This document shows, piece by piece, positions 19,394-27,347 of a DNA stretch of 64,000 bases; the first letter of the stretch is position 1; the number at the start of each line of letters is the position of its first letter. The DNA comes from Brevibacillus parabrevis (GTDB lineage: Bacteria; Bacillota; Bacilli; Brevibacillales; Brevibacillaceae), in assembly GCF_003710905.1 (NCBI RefSeq), contig NZ_RHHV01000006.1:310001-374000 (forward strand). The letters are read 5' to 3'. Under the pieces are notes generated by a model. That model searched no databases, was not told where the DNA came from, and saw only the letters and a list, made by a program, of their open reading frames with translations. A program made the position numbers and the translations under genes.

Positions 19394-19858
19394 GTGAATG
19401 ACTATATCTCGACCATGCGAAAGCTCATCGGCCACGAAACGCTGCTCACAGTCGGCTGCGGAGCCATTTTGGAAGACGAATCGGGACGCATCCTTTTGCA
19501 ACAAAAACACAACCGCATCTGGGGCATTCCCGGCGGTCTGCTGGAGCTTGGCGAAACGTTCGTGGAGACGCTCAAACGCGAAGTGCTGGAGGAAACCAGT
19601 CTGACTGTCTTGCAGTGGCAGTTGTTTGGCCTCTACTCAGGAAAGAACGGCTTCGCCCAGTACGCCAATGGGGATAAAGTGTTTAGCATCCAGCTTATTT
19701 TTCGCGTCACGGACTATGCAGGCGTGCTCCAGACAAATGAAGAGAGCACCCGCCAACAGTTTTTTGCCAAAAACGAATTGCCGGACAGTCTGAACCCCCA
19801 TCAGGCTCCATTCATTTTGGACTGGGTACATGGAGTGACCCCGCCGATTGTCAGGTGA
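19394..19858 (+). CDS. Nudix hydrolase
   Basis: A 154-residue pyrophosphohydrolase of a nucleoside diphosphate derivative, substrate unknown. The Nudix box GX5EX7REUXEEXGU is present as GLLELGETF...REVLEETSL, with Ser in place of the usual final Gly. An aromatic strand (IWGIPGG) precedes it. The GTG at 19394 is favoured because GGAGGG lies 10 bases upstream; in-frame ATG and TTG codons lie before that site. The stop overlaps the convergent HAD gene by 8 bp. Confidence 0.87.
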   Translation: MNDYISTMRKLIGHETLLTVGCGAILEDESGRILLQQKHNRIWGIPGGLLELGETFVETLKREVLEETSLTVLQWQLFGLYSGKNGFAQYANGDKVFSIQLIFRVTDYAGVLQTNEESTRQQFFAKNELPDSLNPHQAPFILDWVHGVTPPIVR

Positions 19859-20546
19859 AGTCTGCGCCTCTCCCCATCTGGCCTTGAAAAGACGGAAGCA
19901 CCCATGCGCTGATCTCTGCCAAATCGTCAATGACGGCATGAGCGTCGGCAGCTGCTGCATACTGGGAGCAGCGTTTCCATACCGCCTTCATTCCAACCGC
20001 CCTGCTGGCGCGAACATCGTTGTCGGGGTGGTCACCTATGTACATCGCCTGTTCAGCAGGCACTCCAAGCTTGTCCAATGCCCGGTGAAAAATCGCCGGA
20101 TCAGGCTTGCGCAAGCCTTCCCATTCCGATATGAGCACCTCGTCAAAATAAGGCGCGATGCCCAGTGCCTTGACATTGTCGTACTGGAACTGCCCGAAAC
20201 CGTTTGAGATCAAGCCCAGCCGGATGCCCTGCTTTTGCAGGTCGGCAAGCATTTCATGCAGATGCGGGAACGCGACACAATGCTTTTGAAAATGACAGAG
20301 GTAGTCTTGCAGCAAAAAGGCCGCTTCCAGCTTCGCAATGGCAAGCTCCTCGATGAGCTGCGCGTACACTTTGTCCTTCCATACGTATCCGTGCTGATCC
20401 AGCTCGATAAAACGTTGCACGAATGTTTCCTGTTGGACGTGCTGAAGCTGGGAAATTCGCTCGTACTGGTCGTGGACAAACCGGATGAGCGAAGTGTCGC
20501 GGTCGAGCAAAGTGCCGTCCAGATCGAATAGTACCGCTTGTATCAT
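19851..20546 (-). CDS. HAD-superfamily hydrolase (YfnB-like phosphatase)
   Basis: A 231-residue phosphatase. Motif I DLDGTL with the nucleophile and acid Asp (about residues 8-13), motif II LISNGFG, motif III Lys in GLRKPDP and motif IV GDHPDND are all present. The alpha-helical cap between motifs I and II places it in the subgroup with 2-haloacid dehalogenase and YfnB/YjjG nucleotidases. AAGGAG precedes two close ATGs (20552, 20546); the second is better spaced. Confidence 0.9.
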   Translation of the reverse strand: MIQAVLFDLDGTLLDRDTSLIRFVHDQYERISQLQHVQQETFVQRFIELDQHGYVWKDKVYAQLIEELAIAKLEAAFLLQDYLCHFQKHCVAFPHLHEMLADLQKQGIRLGLISNGFGQFQYDNVKALGIAPYFDEVLISEWEGLRKPDPAIFHRALDKLGVPAEQAMYIGDHPDNDVRASRAVGMKAVWKRCSQYAAAADAHAVIDDLAEISAWVLPSFQGQMGRGADFT

Positions 20547-20671
20547 CTGCATCACACTCCTTGTTGAATGATACGAACATTCCCGCATGTAATTGTTCCA
20601 CAACCATTTGCCCGCTTCCCTGCATTTGGTAAACTAAGAAAGATCAAATCAAACAGAAAAAGGTGAAAATT

Positions 20672-22123
20672 ATGTCGCCGAACCATGAAGCAAGCATCCT
20701 GGAATGGCAAGCTGCATTAGAAGCAGGACAAACGACGTCCCGTGAGCTGACCATTCTGTTTTTGGAACGGATCGCTGCCTACGACAAACAGGGACCGACC
20801 ATTAACGCCATCAGTGAAATCAATCCCGATGCCTTGCATATTGCCGAAGCTCTGGACAGGGAGCGGGCGATATCCGGCAGTCGCGGGCCGCTTCACGGCA
20901 TTCCGATATTGATTAAAGACAACATTGCGACCGGAGACAACATGCACACGACAGCCGGGTCGCTCGCCTTGGCCGATTCGTACGCGTCAGCAGACTCGTT
21001 TGTCGTCGCACGTCTGCGCGAAGCAGGCGCCGTCCTGTTGGGCAAAACCAATCTGACCGAATGGGCTAACTTCATGGCTGACAACATGCTGAACGGCTAC
21101 AGCTCGCGCGGCGGACAAGTCCTCAATCCGTATGACCCTGCGTTCGATGTCGGCGGCTCCAGCTCCGGTTCAGGCGCGGGAATCGCGGCAGGCTTTGCCG
21201 TAGCCGCTGTCGGAACAGAGACTTCCGGGTCGATCCTCGGCCCTGCCAAAAAAAATTCGCTCGTCGGTATCAAACCGACGGTAGGCTTGATCAGCCGCCA
21301 GGGCATTATCCCGATTTCCCACAGCCAGGACACGGCAGGCCCGATGACGCGAAACGTAACGGACGCGGCCATTTTGCTCGGTGTCCTGACAGGTGTCGAT
21401 CCGCAGGACGCGGTGACCGGAAAAAGCGCAGGGCTGGCCCACCGCGATTACCTCCCCTTCCTCGACGCAAACGGACTGCAAGGTGCCCGAATCGGTGTCG
21501 TGCGTTCCGGCTATTTGGCTGAATGCGACGAGGAAGAAGCCGCTCTTTACGAAGCCGCCATCTCGCAGCTGCGGCTGGCTGGCGCTACTGTCATCGATTC
21601 CGTAAGCATTCCTTCTGAAAATGCCGATTGGAACTCGCAAGTTTTGTATCACGAGTTTAAGACAGGTGTAAATGCCTATTTGAAAACATTGCCCGCCTCT
21701 TTCCCGATCCGCACCCTGAAAGATATTGTCGCCTTCAATCGCAAGCACGAAGCAAGAGCGCTCCGGTTTGGGCAAAGCGTACTGGAGCAGTCCGAGCAAA
21801 CCAGCGGCACCTTGACCGATCCTGCCTATTTGCGGCAAAGGCTATACGATCTGGAAATGTCGCAACGCCAAGGGATCGACGCCGCACTCAAGGAACACGC
21901 CCTGGACGCTCTGCTGTTCCCGGGAGACACGGGCTGTGACATTGCGGCGAAAGCGGGCTACCCGTCCATTGCCCTTCCCGCTGGCTACACTGCGCAAGGA
22001 AAGCCTTTTGGCATCATGCTGACTGGACTGGCCTTCTCGGAGCCTGCTCTTCTGCGCATGGGCTACGCCTACGAGCAAGCGACTTTGCTGCGTGTCCCGC
22101 CTGTCTTGACGGAGCAAGCTTGA
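20672..22123 (+). CDS. Amidase (amidase-signature family)
   Basis: A 483-residue amidase hydrolysing an unknown amide. The Ser-cisSer-Lys triad is complete: Lys in LIKDNI, the cis-Ser in the GGSSSGSG glycine-serine signature and the nucleophile in TETSGSI. It is a stand-alone amidase rather than GatA, as no gatB/gatC neighbours are present. ATG at 20672 follows AAGG by 8 bases; an in-frame GTG at 20663 overlaps it. Confidence 0.9.
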   Translation: MSPNHEASILEWQAALEAGQTTSRELTILFLERIAAYDKQGPTINAISEINPDALHIAEALDRERAISGSRGPLHGIPILIKDNIATGDNMHTTAGSLALADSYASADSFVVARLREAGAVLLGKTNLTEWANFMADNMLNGYSSRGGQVLNPYDPAFDVGGSSSGSGAGIAAGFAVAAVGTETSGSILGPAKKNSLVGIKPTVGLISRQGIIPISHSQDTAGPMTRNVTDAAILLGVLTGVDPQDAVTGKSAGLAHRDYLPFLDANGLQGARIGVVRSGYLAECDEEEAALYEAAISQLRLAGATVIDSVSIPSENADWNSQVLYHEFKTGVNAYLKTLPASFPIRTLKDIVAFNRKHEARALRFGQSVLEQSEQTSGTLTDPAYLRQRLYDLEMSQRQGIDAALKEHALDALLFPGDTGCDIAAKAGYPSIALPAGYTAQGKPFGIMLTGLAFSEPALLRMGYAYEQATLLRVPPVLTEQA

Positions 22124-22249
22124 TAGCTTAACTCCTTGTTGAGAACCTGGCGAGCGGCACAGACGATACACTGCTCTCGCCCATTCGTGTCGCAAACCAA
22201 TCGCCAGAACGCCAATCCCAAGCTCAGTAGGATCGGAGGTGAATTTTTG

Positions 22250-22726
22250 TTGGAAAACGTTCGTTTGCGCCCGACCACTGCGGAAGATTTGCCGATTTTG
22301 TTTGAGCAGCAGCTCGACCCGGAGGCAAACCATATGGCCGCCTTTACCGCTAAAGACCCGAGTGACAGGCAAGCTTTTACCGCCCATTGGAACAAGATTT
22401 TGGCAGACGACTCGATTGAGAAAATGACCGTACTTGCCGATGGACAGATCGCGGGCTACATCGTTTTCTTCGAGCAATTTGGCAGCCCTTCCGTCGGATA
22501 TTGGCTCGGCAAACCATTTTGGGGCAAAGGGATCGCGACACAGGCGCTTACCGCCTTTCTCGCGCTTCTCCCCGTCCGACCTGTTTACGCCCGCGTCGCC
22601 AAAGACAACGTCGGTTCGATCCGCGTCCTGCACAAATGCGGCTTCCGCCAGGCAGGAGAAGACGCGGGATTTTCCAATGCCCGCGGCTGTGATGTCGAGG
22701 AGCTGATCATGGTGCGGGAAGGTTGA
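22250..22726 (+). CDS. GNAT acetyltransferase (RimJ/RimL-like)
   Basis: A 158-residue acetyltransferase. The start region VRLRPTTAEDLP, the motif A loop FWGKGIATQAL and the final VLHKCGFRQAG segment are typical of the RimJ/RimL branch. The start is a TTG: two adjacent TTG codons at 22247 and 22250 follow GGAGGT. It is the last host-like gene before the AT-rich island begins a few bases downstream. Substrate unknown. Confidence 0.88.
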   Translation: MENVRLRPTTAEDLPILFEQQLDPEANHMAAFTAKDPSDRQAFTAHWNKILADDSIEKMTVLADGQIAGYIVFFEQFGSPSVGYWLGKPFWGKGIATQALTAFLALLPVRPVYARVAKDNVGSIRVLHKCGFRQAGEDAGFSNARGCDVEELIMVREG

Positions 22727-22846
22727 CGTAACTAATTATGGGGTTGCTTATCTTTCATCAATACAGTGGGTAAATGTTAGTTGTCATAGACACCTCCCTT
22801 TTTGGTTTTATGGAATGGATAACTTTTTAGCACAAGCTTAAAATAA

Positions 22847-22885
22847 CAGAATAACTCGTACCTAAAGGTACGAGTTATTCTGTTT
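22847..22885. terminator. Perfect 16-bp hairpin at the left edge of the island
   Basis: Arms 22847-22862 and 22867-22882 are perfectly complementary around a TAAA loop, with TTT following on the plus strand and a short T-rich stretch beyond a break on the minus strand. It may terminate the GNAT transcript and/or the minus-strand island transcripts. Confidence 0.7.
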
Positions 22886-22966
22886 CTTCCTTTTTCTCAT
22901 ACTGAAATATTTTATGAACTAAAGAATAAGTAAGCGATCTTTTTCCCACTATCCCAGTAGCAGTTA

Positions 22967-23278
22967 CTAAAAATCTAAATCTTTTATAACATATGTGCGC
23001 CATTCGTTATTTTCTTTTTGAAATTTTATATATCCCATGTCCCTAAGCGTCTTCTTATATTCCTCCACTAATTCGTAGCCCATATGGTCGGGACTTCCTT
23101 CATAAACATAATTCACCATTTCCCTTGAACTAGCTTTACTCCAGCCTTTATTATTATTTCTTGAGTCATTCAAAATGTAATTATAGGTATTAACTAAATA
23201 CCTTCGATAATTGCCAGTAGGATTTTCCCTTTGCTCGCGTAAATACTTTAGCTTCTGATTTTTTTGCGCTTCGTTCAT
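22967..23278 (-). CDS. Island protein of unknown function
   Basis: A 103-residue, highly charged soluble protein, rich in Asn, Lys, Glu, Arg and Tyr, with no membrane segment or recognised motif. The end pattern (GYIKFQKENNEWRTYVIKDLDF) suggests a small winged-helix-like beta hairpin, which is tentative. GGGAAGGG and GAGGG stretches precede the ATG. It is the last island gene, 73 bp downstream of the deoxyribosyltransferase-like gene, and could be its accessory. Confidence 0.65.
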   Translation of the reverse strand: MNEAQKNQKLKYLREQRENPTGNYRRYLVNTYNYILNDSRNNNKGWSKASSREMVNYVYEGSPDHMGYELVEEYKKTLRDMGYIKFQKENNEWRTYVIKDLDF

Positions 23279-23351
23279 TCCCTCAGCCCTTCCCTTAATT
23301 TCTTCTATGTTTTTAAGATAATTCTAGATCAAGAAACTACATTGTTCCGAG

Positions 23352-24134
23352 CTAAAATGGCAATTCTGCGTCTTTAAATGGGTCGCTAGGTTTAGGTGAA
23401 TCCTGCCTTAAGATTAATTTATCAATATTGTTATGAAGCCAAGTCATTCCCTGATTAGTTACATTATAAGCTTTATAGTACTCACCTTGATAATCTTGTT
23501 GTTCAGAAAACTGTATAAACCCTTTATTTAATAAGGAATCTAATCCTAGCGCCACAGCGATAGGTGCAAATCCTGCCTTGTTCATATCTTGCCTAATTAT
23601 GTATGCACTCACCGCTTCATTTGGACTATCAACATTCTGAGTTATTGATACTAATAAAGTCATTTCATGCTGTGATAAGCCTTCTGTTAACGCAATAGAT
23701 GATTGTGTAGAAATCAATCCCAGTTTGACTTGTTTTTGTTTAATTGCAAGTATCCTATCGGTGATTTGAGTAGTTAAATTCTCAAAATCTCTCGGAGAAG
23801 CAGTTGTATAAGTAATAATTTTCCTGTGTTGAATATCAAAAGGAAATTTTGAATTCCTCTGGTCTGAACAAATTAATACTACTTCTTTTTGGCTTGCAAT
23901 AGCATAACCAAGCTCAAACCAAACATTTGGATTGTCCAAAGAAATTTCAGCCAAAACTACATCAGCATTTTTTATTCCATTTTGGATATCCTCGATTGGT
24001 ATATTTACATTTGGATCTCTATCGACTCTGTAAGCATCTAATCCAGCATTAGTAATTGCGGGCACAAGAATATCTTCATACCTTTTATCAAAAGCTCCAC
24101 CGTCAAATGGTTGAATAACAAAACAAGTTGTCAT
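23352..24134 (-). CDS. Nucleoside-deoxyribosyltransferase/TIR-like protein with C-terminal helical domain
   Basis: A 260-residue protein. The N-terminal 110 residues have the Rossmann-like fold shared by nucleoside 2-deoxyribosyltransferases and TIR-like domains: CFVIQPFD at the first strand, an ADVVLAEIS strand and the WFELGYA helix whose Glu74 matches the deoxyribosyltransferase nucleophile. Residues 110-150 are linker; the rest looks like a winged-helix-type domain (TLLVSITQ, GLDSLLNKGFIQF, TNQGMTWL). Such folds serve as NAD or nucleotide-cleaving effectors or sensors in defence systems. GGAGG precedes the ATG. Activity here is inferred. Confidence 0.8.
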   Translation of the reverse strand: MTTCFVIQPFDGGAFDKRYEDILVPAITNAGLDAYRVDRDPNVNIPIEDIQNGIKNADVVLAEISLDNPNVWFELGYAIASQKEVVLICSDQRNSKFPFDIQHRKIITYTTASPRDFENLTTQITDRILAIKQKQVKLGLISTQSSIALTEGLSQHEMTLLVSITQNVDSPNEAVSAYIIRQDMNKAGFAPIAVALGLDSLLNKGFIQFSEQQDYQGEYYKAYNVTNQGMTWLHNNIDKLILRQDSPKPSDPFKDAELPF

Positions 24135-24229
24135 AAAAATCCTCCAATCTTATATTCATAAAGTAACTGTTTGACGCAGATCACTAGCAAGTAAAATTAA
24201 CTTTTTACGTTTTTCTTTAGACCCATTTT

Positions 24230-24248
24230 GTCGACTGTTAATTTCGAC
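24230..24248. promoter_or_regulatory. Inverted repeat upstream of the deoxyribosyltransferase-like gene
   Basis: GTCGA (24230-24234) and TCGAC (24244-24248) separated by 9 bases, about 95 bp before the start of the gene at 24134. The core matches part of the longer repeat upstream of the HNH gene, although spacing differs. Possible operator; weak on its own. Confidence 0.3.
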
Positions 24249-24303
24249 CGTATTTAGAATTGAAAGAGGCTATATAAAAGAGTGAACTCAGATTTTTGTT
24301 TTT

Positions 24304-25920
24304 CTACTGCCCATCTTGTTTCCAATTCTTAATAAATAGTAATTTATCTTTCGAAAGCTGCAATACTTTATGATCTGTGATGATTTTTTCCGTTTCTGCC
24401 TTATACGAATTAATCTTATCGATAGCTATAAATATTTGTTTTTTGCTCGTACTATAAAGTTCAACTATGTTCTCCAGTGCATGATTTTCTATATTTTTTA
24501 GAAGTGGCAAGTCATGTGCGATTGCAGGCAAACATGTTAATTCTAAAAGTGCCAAATCAAACGTAATAAGATTCGCAAATGCTGTACCAGTTCCTGTATC
24601 TCCATAGGTATTAAATGTATATCTTTCACCACGTATGCTTAGAGTAGGAGCACGTCTGTTATCTGAGTAAATTCGTTTATTGAGCTCATGCATTTTAATA
24701 TTAATTTGATTGCATACCTCATCTAATATAGTTACTTTTAACTCATCCAATTCTTTTCCCGCTTCTACAATGGAATCATCTAGATTTTTCTTTTTTGTAT
24801 AAAAACCATTTTCTTCAGTCAACTGCTTGATTTGAGAGGCAAGTTCAACCACCTTCTCAATTGCATATTTGGGGGCATTCTGTATTGTTAAGTTATCTGC
24901 AATCTCTTGGTCAATTTTTGTAATTTCATTAACAATAACAGCAATCTGCTTTCTGATTTCTTTTTCAGTCTTTTGAAGTTCTTCTTTTAATATTTTCGTA
25001 ATTGAAGCATGGAAAGAATCAATCTTCTTTACCTGTTCAACATTAAAATTCGGAAAAAAATCGACCAATCGTTCTAGCTCAGAATCAATTTTGATATTTT
25101 TGTCTGCGATATTGGTTAAGGTTCTCTTCAAACGGCTTTCGTACACATTTTTTTGTATAGTCAAACTACTTTTTTTCTTTCTCAATTCCAAAATTTCTTT
25201 AGAAACGAGTGCTTCAATATCTACTGAGGAGCTTACAATGCTATCTTTTAACTTTTTTAACTCCTCATTTAAGGCATCTATTTTTTTCGTATTTTGACCA
25301 AAAATCGCCTTGTTAATTTTGGGAATTAACTCTTTTTTTGCAGCATCAAGCAATACATTTTTTTCATCCGTCAGTTTTTGAATTTGCTTTTCATACTCTT
25401 TGATGTTTCGATACTTATCGAAAAGTTTCAATAATACGACAATAGAATCCTTCTTCTTTTCTTTTTCAAAGTATTGAATTGGTTTTCTTTCGTTTAAATT
25501 TTCTTTTCCATATACCCGAAAATATCGGCCAACAATACTTCGAAATGACATCTCATCAATTTGGCATTTATATTTTTCCTGAAGAAGCTTTGTATAGTCA
25601 TTAATTTTTATAGTGTCTTGCACTTCAAAATTTCTATTACAGACAGCAACAAATTTAAATTCGTTTGTAGAACGGCTAAAAAAGAGTTCACCATCTTCGA
25701 AAGTAAAAGAGAATTTAAAAATGTGGTGTCCTAAGTTATCCACAGTGTCATGATTTCTAGTAATATAATCGTCACCACCAAAAACGAAATCTATAATCAT
25801 CAACATCGTAGATTTACCAATTGAATTAGAAGCAATTTCATCTCCTACCACAGCATTTAATCCACTATGAAAAATGATTTTTTGTTGTACAAATTTATCA
25901 CAAAGGATCTGCCTTAACAT
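24304..25920 (-). CDS. SMC-like ABC ATPase with DUF2326 C-terminus (ABC-3C ATPase)
   Basis: A 538-residue RecN/SMC-like ATPase. The N-terminal half-domain has a P-loop of the form SNSIGKST (31-38) followed by IIDFVFGG. A long charged coiled coil runs about 165-390 with no zinc hook visible. The C-terminal half carries a TGTGTAF signature-like segment (about 442-448) and an AIAHDLPLLKNIE segment in the position of the DUF2326 Walker B block, where HD replaces the usual DE. The family is the ATPase of ABC three-component systems. It overlaps the small middle-component gene by 23 bp, so the two are coupled. Confidence 0.87.
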   Translation of the reverse strand: MLRQILCDKFVQQKIIFHSGLNAVVGDEIASNSIGKSTMLMIIDFVFGGDDYITRNHDTVDNLGHHIFKFSFTFEDGELFFSRSTNEFKFVAVCNRNFEVQDTIKINDYTKLLQEKYKCQIDEMSFRSIVGRYFRVYGKENLNERKPIQYFEKEKKKDSIVVLLKLFDKYRNIKEYEKQIQKLTDEKNVLLDAAKKELIPKINKAIFGQNTKKIDALNEELKKLKDSIVSSSVDIEALVSKEILELRKKKSSLTIQKNVYESRLKRTLTNIADKNIKIDSELERLVDFFPNFNVEQVKKIDSFHASITKILKEELQKTEKEIRKQIAVIVNEITKIDQEIADNLTIQNAPKYAIEKVVELASQIKQLTEENGFYTKKKNLDDSIVEAGKELDELKVTILDEVCNQINIKMHELNKRIYSDNRRAPTLSIRGERYTFNTYGDTGTGTAFANLITFDLALLELTCLPAIAHDLPLLKNIENHALENIVELYSTSKKQIFIAIDKINSYKAETEKIITDHKVLQLSKDKLLFIKNWKQDGQ

Positions 25921-26137
25921 ATCTAATCACCTTCAATTCTTGATCAAATTCAATTTTTTCCAGAGCAAACAAGACATCTAAGACCAATATGAATTGGTTA
26001 ATATCTTCAAGATACTGTTTCGTTTTCTCAAACAAAATTTCAACACTTTCATCGTTGACCACTAAAACGTTCAGGATATACACCATTTTAGCGAGAATGC
26101 TGTCTTTAAATGGGATTAATTTATTCGGTAGTATCAT
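25898..26137 (-). CDS. ABC-3C middle component (MC6-like)
   Basis: A 79-residue protein beginning ILPNKLIPFKDSILAKM, the pattern of the MC6-type middle component of ABC-3C systems, then a largely helical body. It overlaps the HNH gene by 4 bp (ATGA) upstream and the ATPase by 23 bp downstream. Middle components are thought to link effector and ATPase. The family call rests on the short N-terminal pattern plus position. Confidence 0.8.
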   Translation of the reverse strand: MILPNKLIPFKDSILAKMVYILNVLVVNDESVEILFEKTKQYLEDINQFILVLDVLFALEKIEFDQELKVIRYVKADPL

Positions 26138-26889
26138 GAAAACACCTCACAATCTTGCACAAAAAAAGCAATTACAATTTCACATGCCCTCTGTGAATAA
26201 CGATCTGTTTTTTCAAACAGCCATTCCACTAAAGCATTGTAAATGTACTCTTGGCTCTCATTTGTCTGCATGCATTTCCAATAGAAGCTTTTAATCTGTG
26301 ATGCCAATGTATCAAATTTATGTGGAGTCTCCTGGTCAAGCGTAATAAAAATGTTTCTAATAAAATCAAAGTAGTCAACGGTGTCATTAGTAATTTTTCT
26401 TTTCAAAATAAACGGCAACGTATGGTTAGTTTTTTGATCAATCTTTAAAGAGTCATAGCTTAAGGGGATAATGTTACCATCAATATTTTGCAAATTCTCC
26501 AATACTACTCTGATTTCACTTTCTATGTTAAACATATAATAGGTACTCTTTAACTGTGCTTCTTGAATCAAACCCTGTTTTAATCTACACCATTTTCGAT
26601 ATTCCGCTACAGTTCGTGGGTTATCAAAAAGACCATGGCATTTTTTGCAGGCAGCTATCACATTTTTCAAGTCGTTGACATCTTCAGACAGCTTAATTTC
26701 ACCTTTCAATAATTCAACTTCTTCTGGCAATGGATTAGCAGGATAAATATGTGCAACTTCAAAGGATTTGAAGATTTTCCCATTCTTTCGATGAGTTAAT
26801 TCATCTCCACAAAATGGGCAATATCCGCCTACCTCATTGAATAATATCATTTTTTCATTCTGGCTGAATTCACGTCTGTTATCTTGCAT
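26134..26889 (-). CDS. HNH endonuclease effector with ABC-3C-type C-terminal domain
   Basis: A 251-residue probable nuclease. The N-terminal 90 residues form a zinc-bound HNH module: CPFC (24-27), His47 in EVAHIYP, Asn76 in DLKNV and CKKCH (81-85). The remaining 160 residues are helical and unlike other HNH enzymes, consistent with the domain that couples effectors to the middle component and ATPase. The ATG at 26889 follows AGGTGA; an in-frame GTG lies 9 bases earlier. First gene of the three-gene operon. Target (phage, plasmid or host nucleic acid) unknown. Confidence 0.85.
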   Translation of the reverse strand: MQDNRREFSQNEKMILFNEVGGYCPFCGDELTHRKNGKIFKSFEVAHIYPANPLPEEVELLKGEIKLSEDVNDLKNVIAACKKCHGLFDNPRTVAEYRKWCRLKQGLIQEAQLKSTYYMFNIESEIRVVLENLQNIDGNIIPLSYDSLKIDQKTNHTLPFILKRKITNDTVDYFDFIRNIFITLDQETPHKFDTLASQIKSFYWKCMQTNESQEYIYNALVEWLFEKTDRYSQRACEIVIAFFVQDCEVFS

Positions 26890-26932
26890 TATATTCACCT
26901 ACAATCTCTTCATTGCTACGGTTTAAGCCCAT

Positions 26933-26988
26933 ATTATATATTCATAATAATCTTGCATAAAACGTCGAATCTTGTTGACGTATTCGAC
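26933..26988 (-). promoter_or_regulatory. Promoter and inverted-repeat operator of the ABC-3C operon
   Basis: On the minus strand TATAAT (26933-26938) and TTTATG (26956-26961) are 17 bp apart. Directly upstream lies a perfect 7-base inverted repeat, GTCGAAT-N11-ATTCGAC (26964-26988). The position next to the -35 suits binding of a dimeric regulator. The start codon follows about 45 bp after the -10. Confidence 0.5.
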
Positions 26989-27054
26989 AACTATCCATTT
27001 TATTCCTGCTTCTTACTATTTAAAGCTGTTTGAATTAAATATGCACCTTAACAT

Positions 27055-27084
27055 AAAAAAAGCTCCGACTACAAAAGCGCAGCT
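27055..27084 (-). terminator. Weak hairpin with T run near the right island edge
   Basis: On the minus strand a 7-bp stem with one mismatch (27078-27084 with 27061-27067) is followed by seven T. No minus-strand gene ends here, so it may be left from a gene lost when the island arrived. Confidence 0.35.
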
Positions 27085-27189
27085 CATGCCCCACTGATTC
27101 TGTTCTTCTTAATAGTAGTTAATTTGCAACAAACTGTAAATGAAATCCAATTAGCTTCCCGACTATAACTGCTTCCGGGAAAATGGCGG

Positions 27190-27267
27190 ATGCGTCTCGG
27201 CTTTTTTCTCGGTCTGGTTGTCATCAGCGGTGTGCTCTACTGGGGCGGGTACTGGCTGATTGGTTGA
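27190..27267 (+). pseudogene. Possible tail of a broken membrane-protein gene
   Basis: A 25-codon frame starting at an ATG without a ribosome site, preceded in frame by a stop at 27166-27168. The product is one membrane helix rich in Gly, Val, Leu and Trp (MRLGFFLGLVVISG...). Composition is host-like again here. A good terminator follows in the same direction, as expected after a plus-strand gene. It is therefore read as the 3' remnant of a gene whose front was lost at the island junction; a free-standing tiny membrane protein is the alternative. Confidence 0.35.
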
Positions 27268-27308
27268 CAGCCTGAGCGCCCTGACTGCCCTTTCTGTTTC
27301 CGCCCACA

Positions 27309-27345
27309 AAAAAACGCATGTACCCGAATCGGTGCATGCGTTTTT
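27309..27345. terminator. Bidirectional terminator
   Basis: Arms AAAAACGCATG (27310-27320) and CATGCGTTTTT (27335-27345) with T runs on both strands, directly beside the stop of the minus-strand membrane gene. Confidence 0.85.
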
Positions 27346-27347
27346 CT

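Larger units (their letters stand above)
22735..27170. other. AT-rich genomic island carrying an ABC-3C-like conflict system
   Basis: Base composition drops sharply just after the GNAT stop and recovers near 27170. Codon use of the five minus-strand genes inside (many AAA, ATT, TTA) is unlike both flanks. No integrase, transposase, tRNA or clear flanking direct repeat was found, so the mode of entry is unknown. A hairpin at 22847-22882 lies near the left edge; a weak terminator (27055-27084) and a possible broken gene (27190-27267) lie at the right edge. Confidence 0.8.

Noticed and set aside
22727..27200. Flanking direct repeats or att sites of the island
   Set aside because: The two junction regions were compared by eye and share no convincing repeat; no integrase or tRNA is present.
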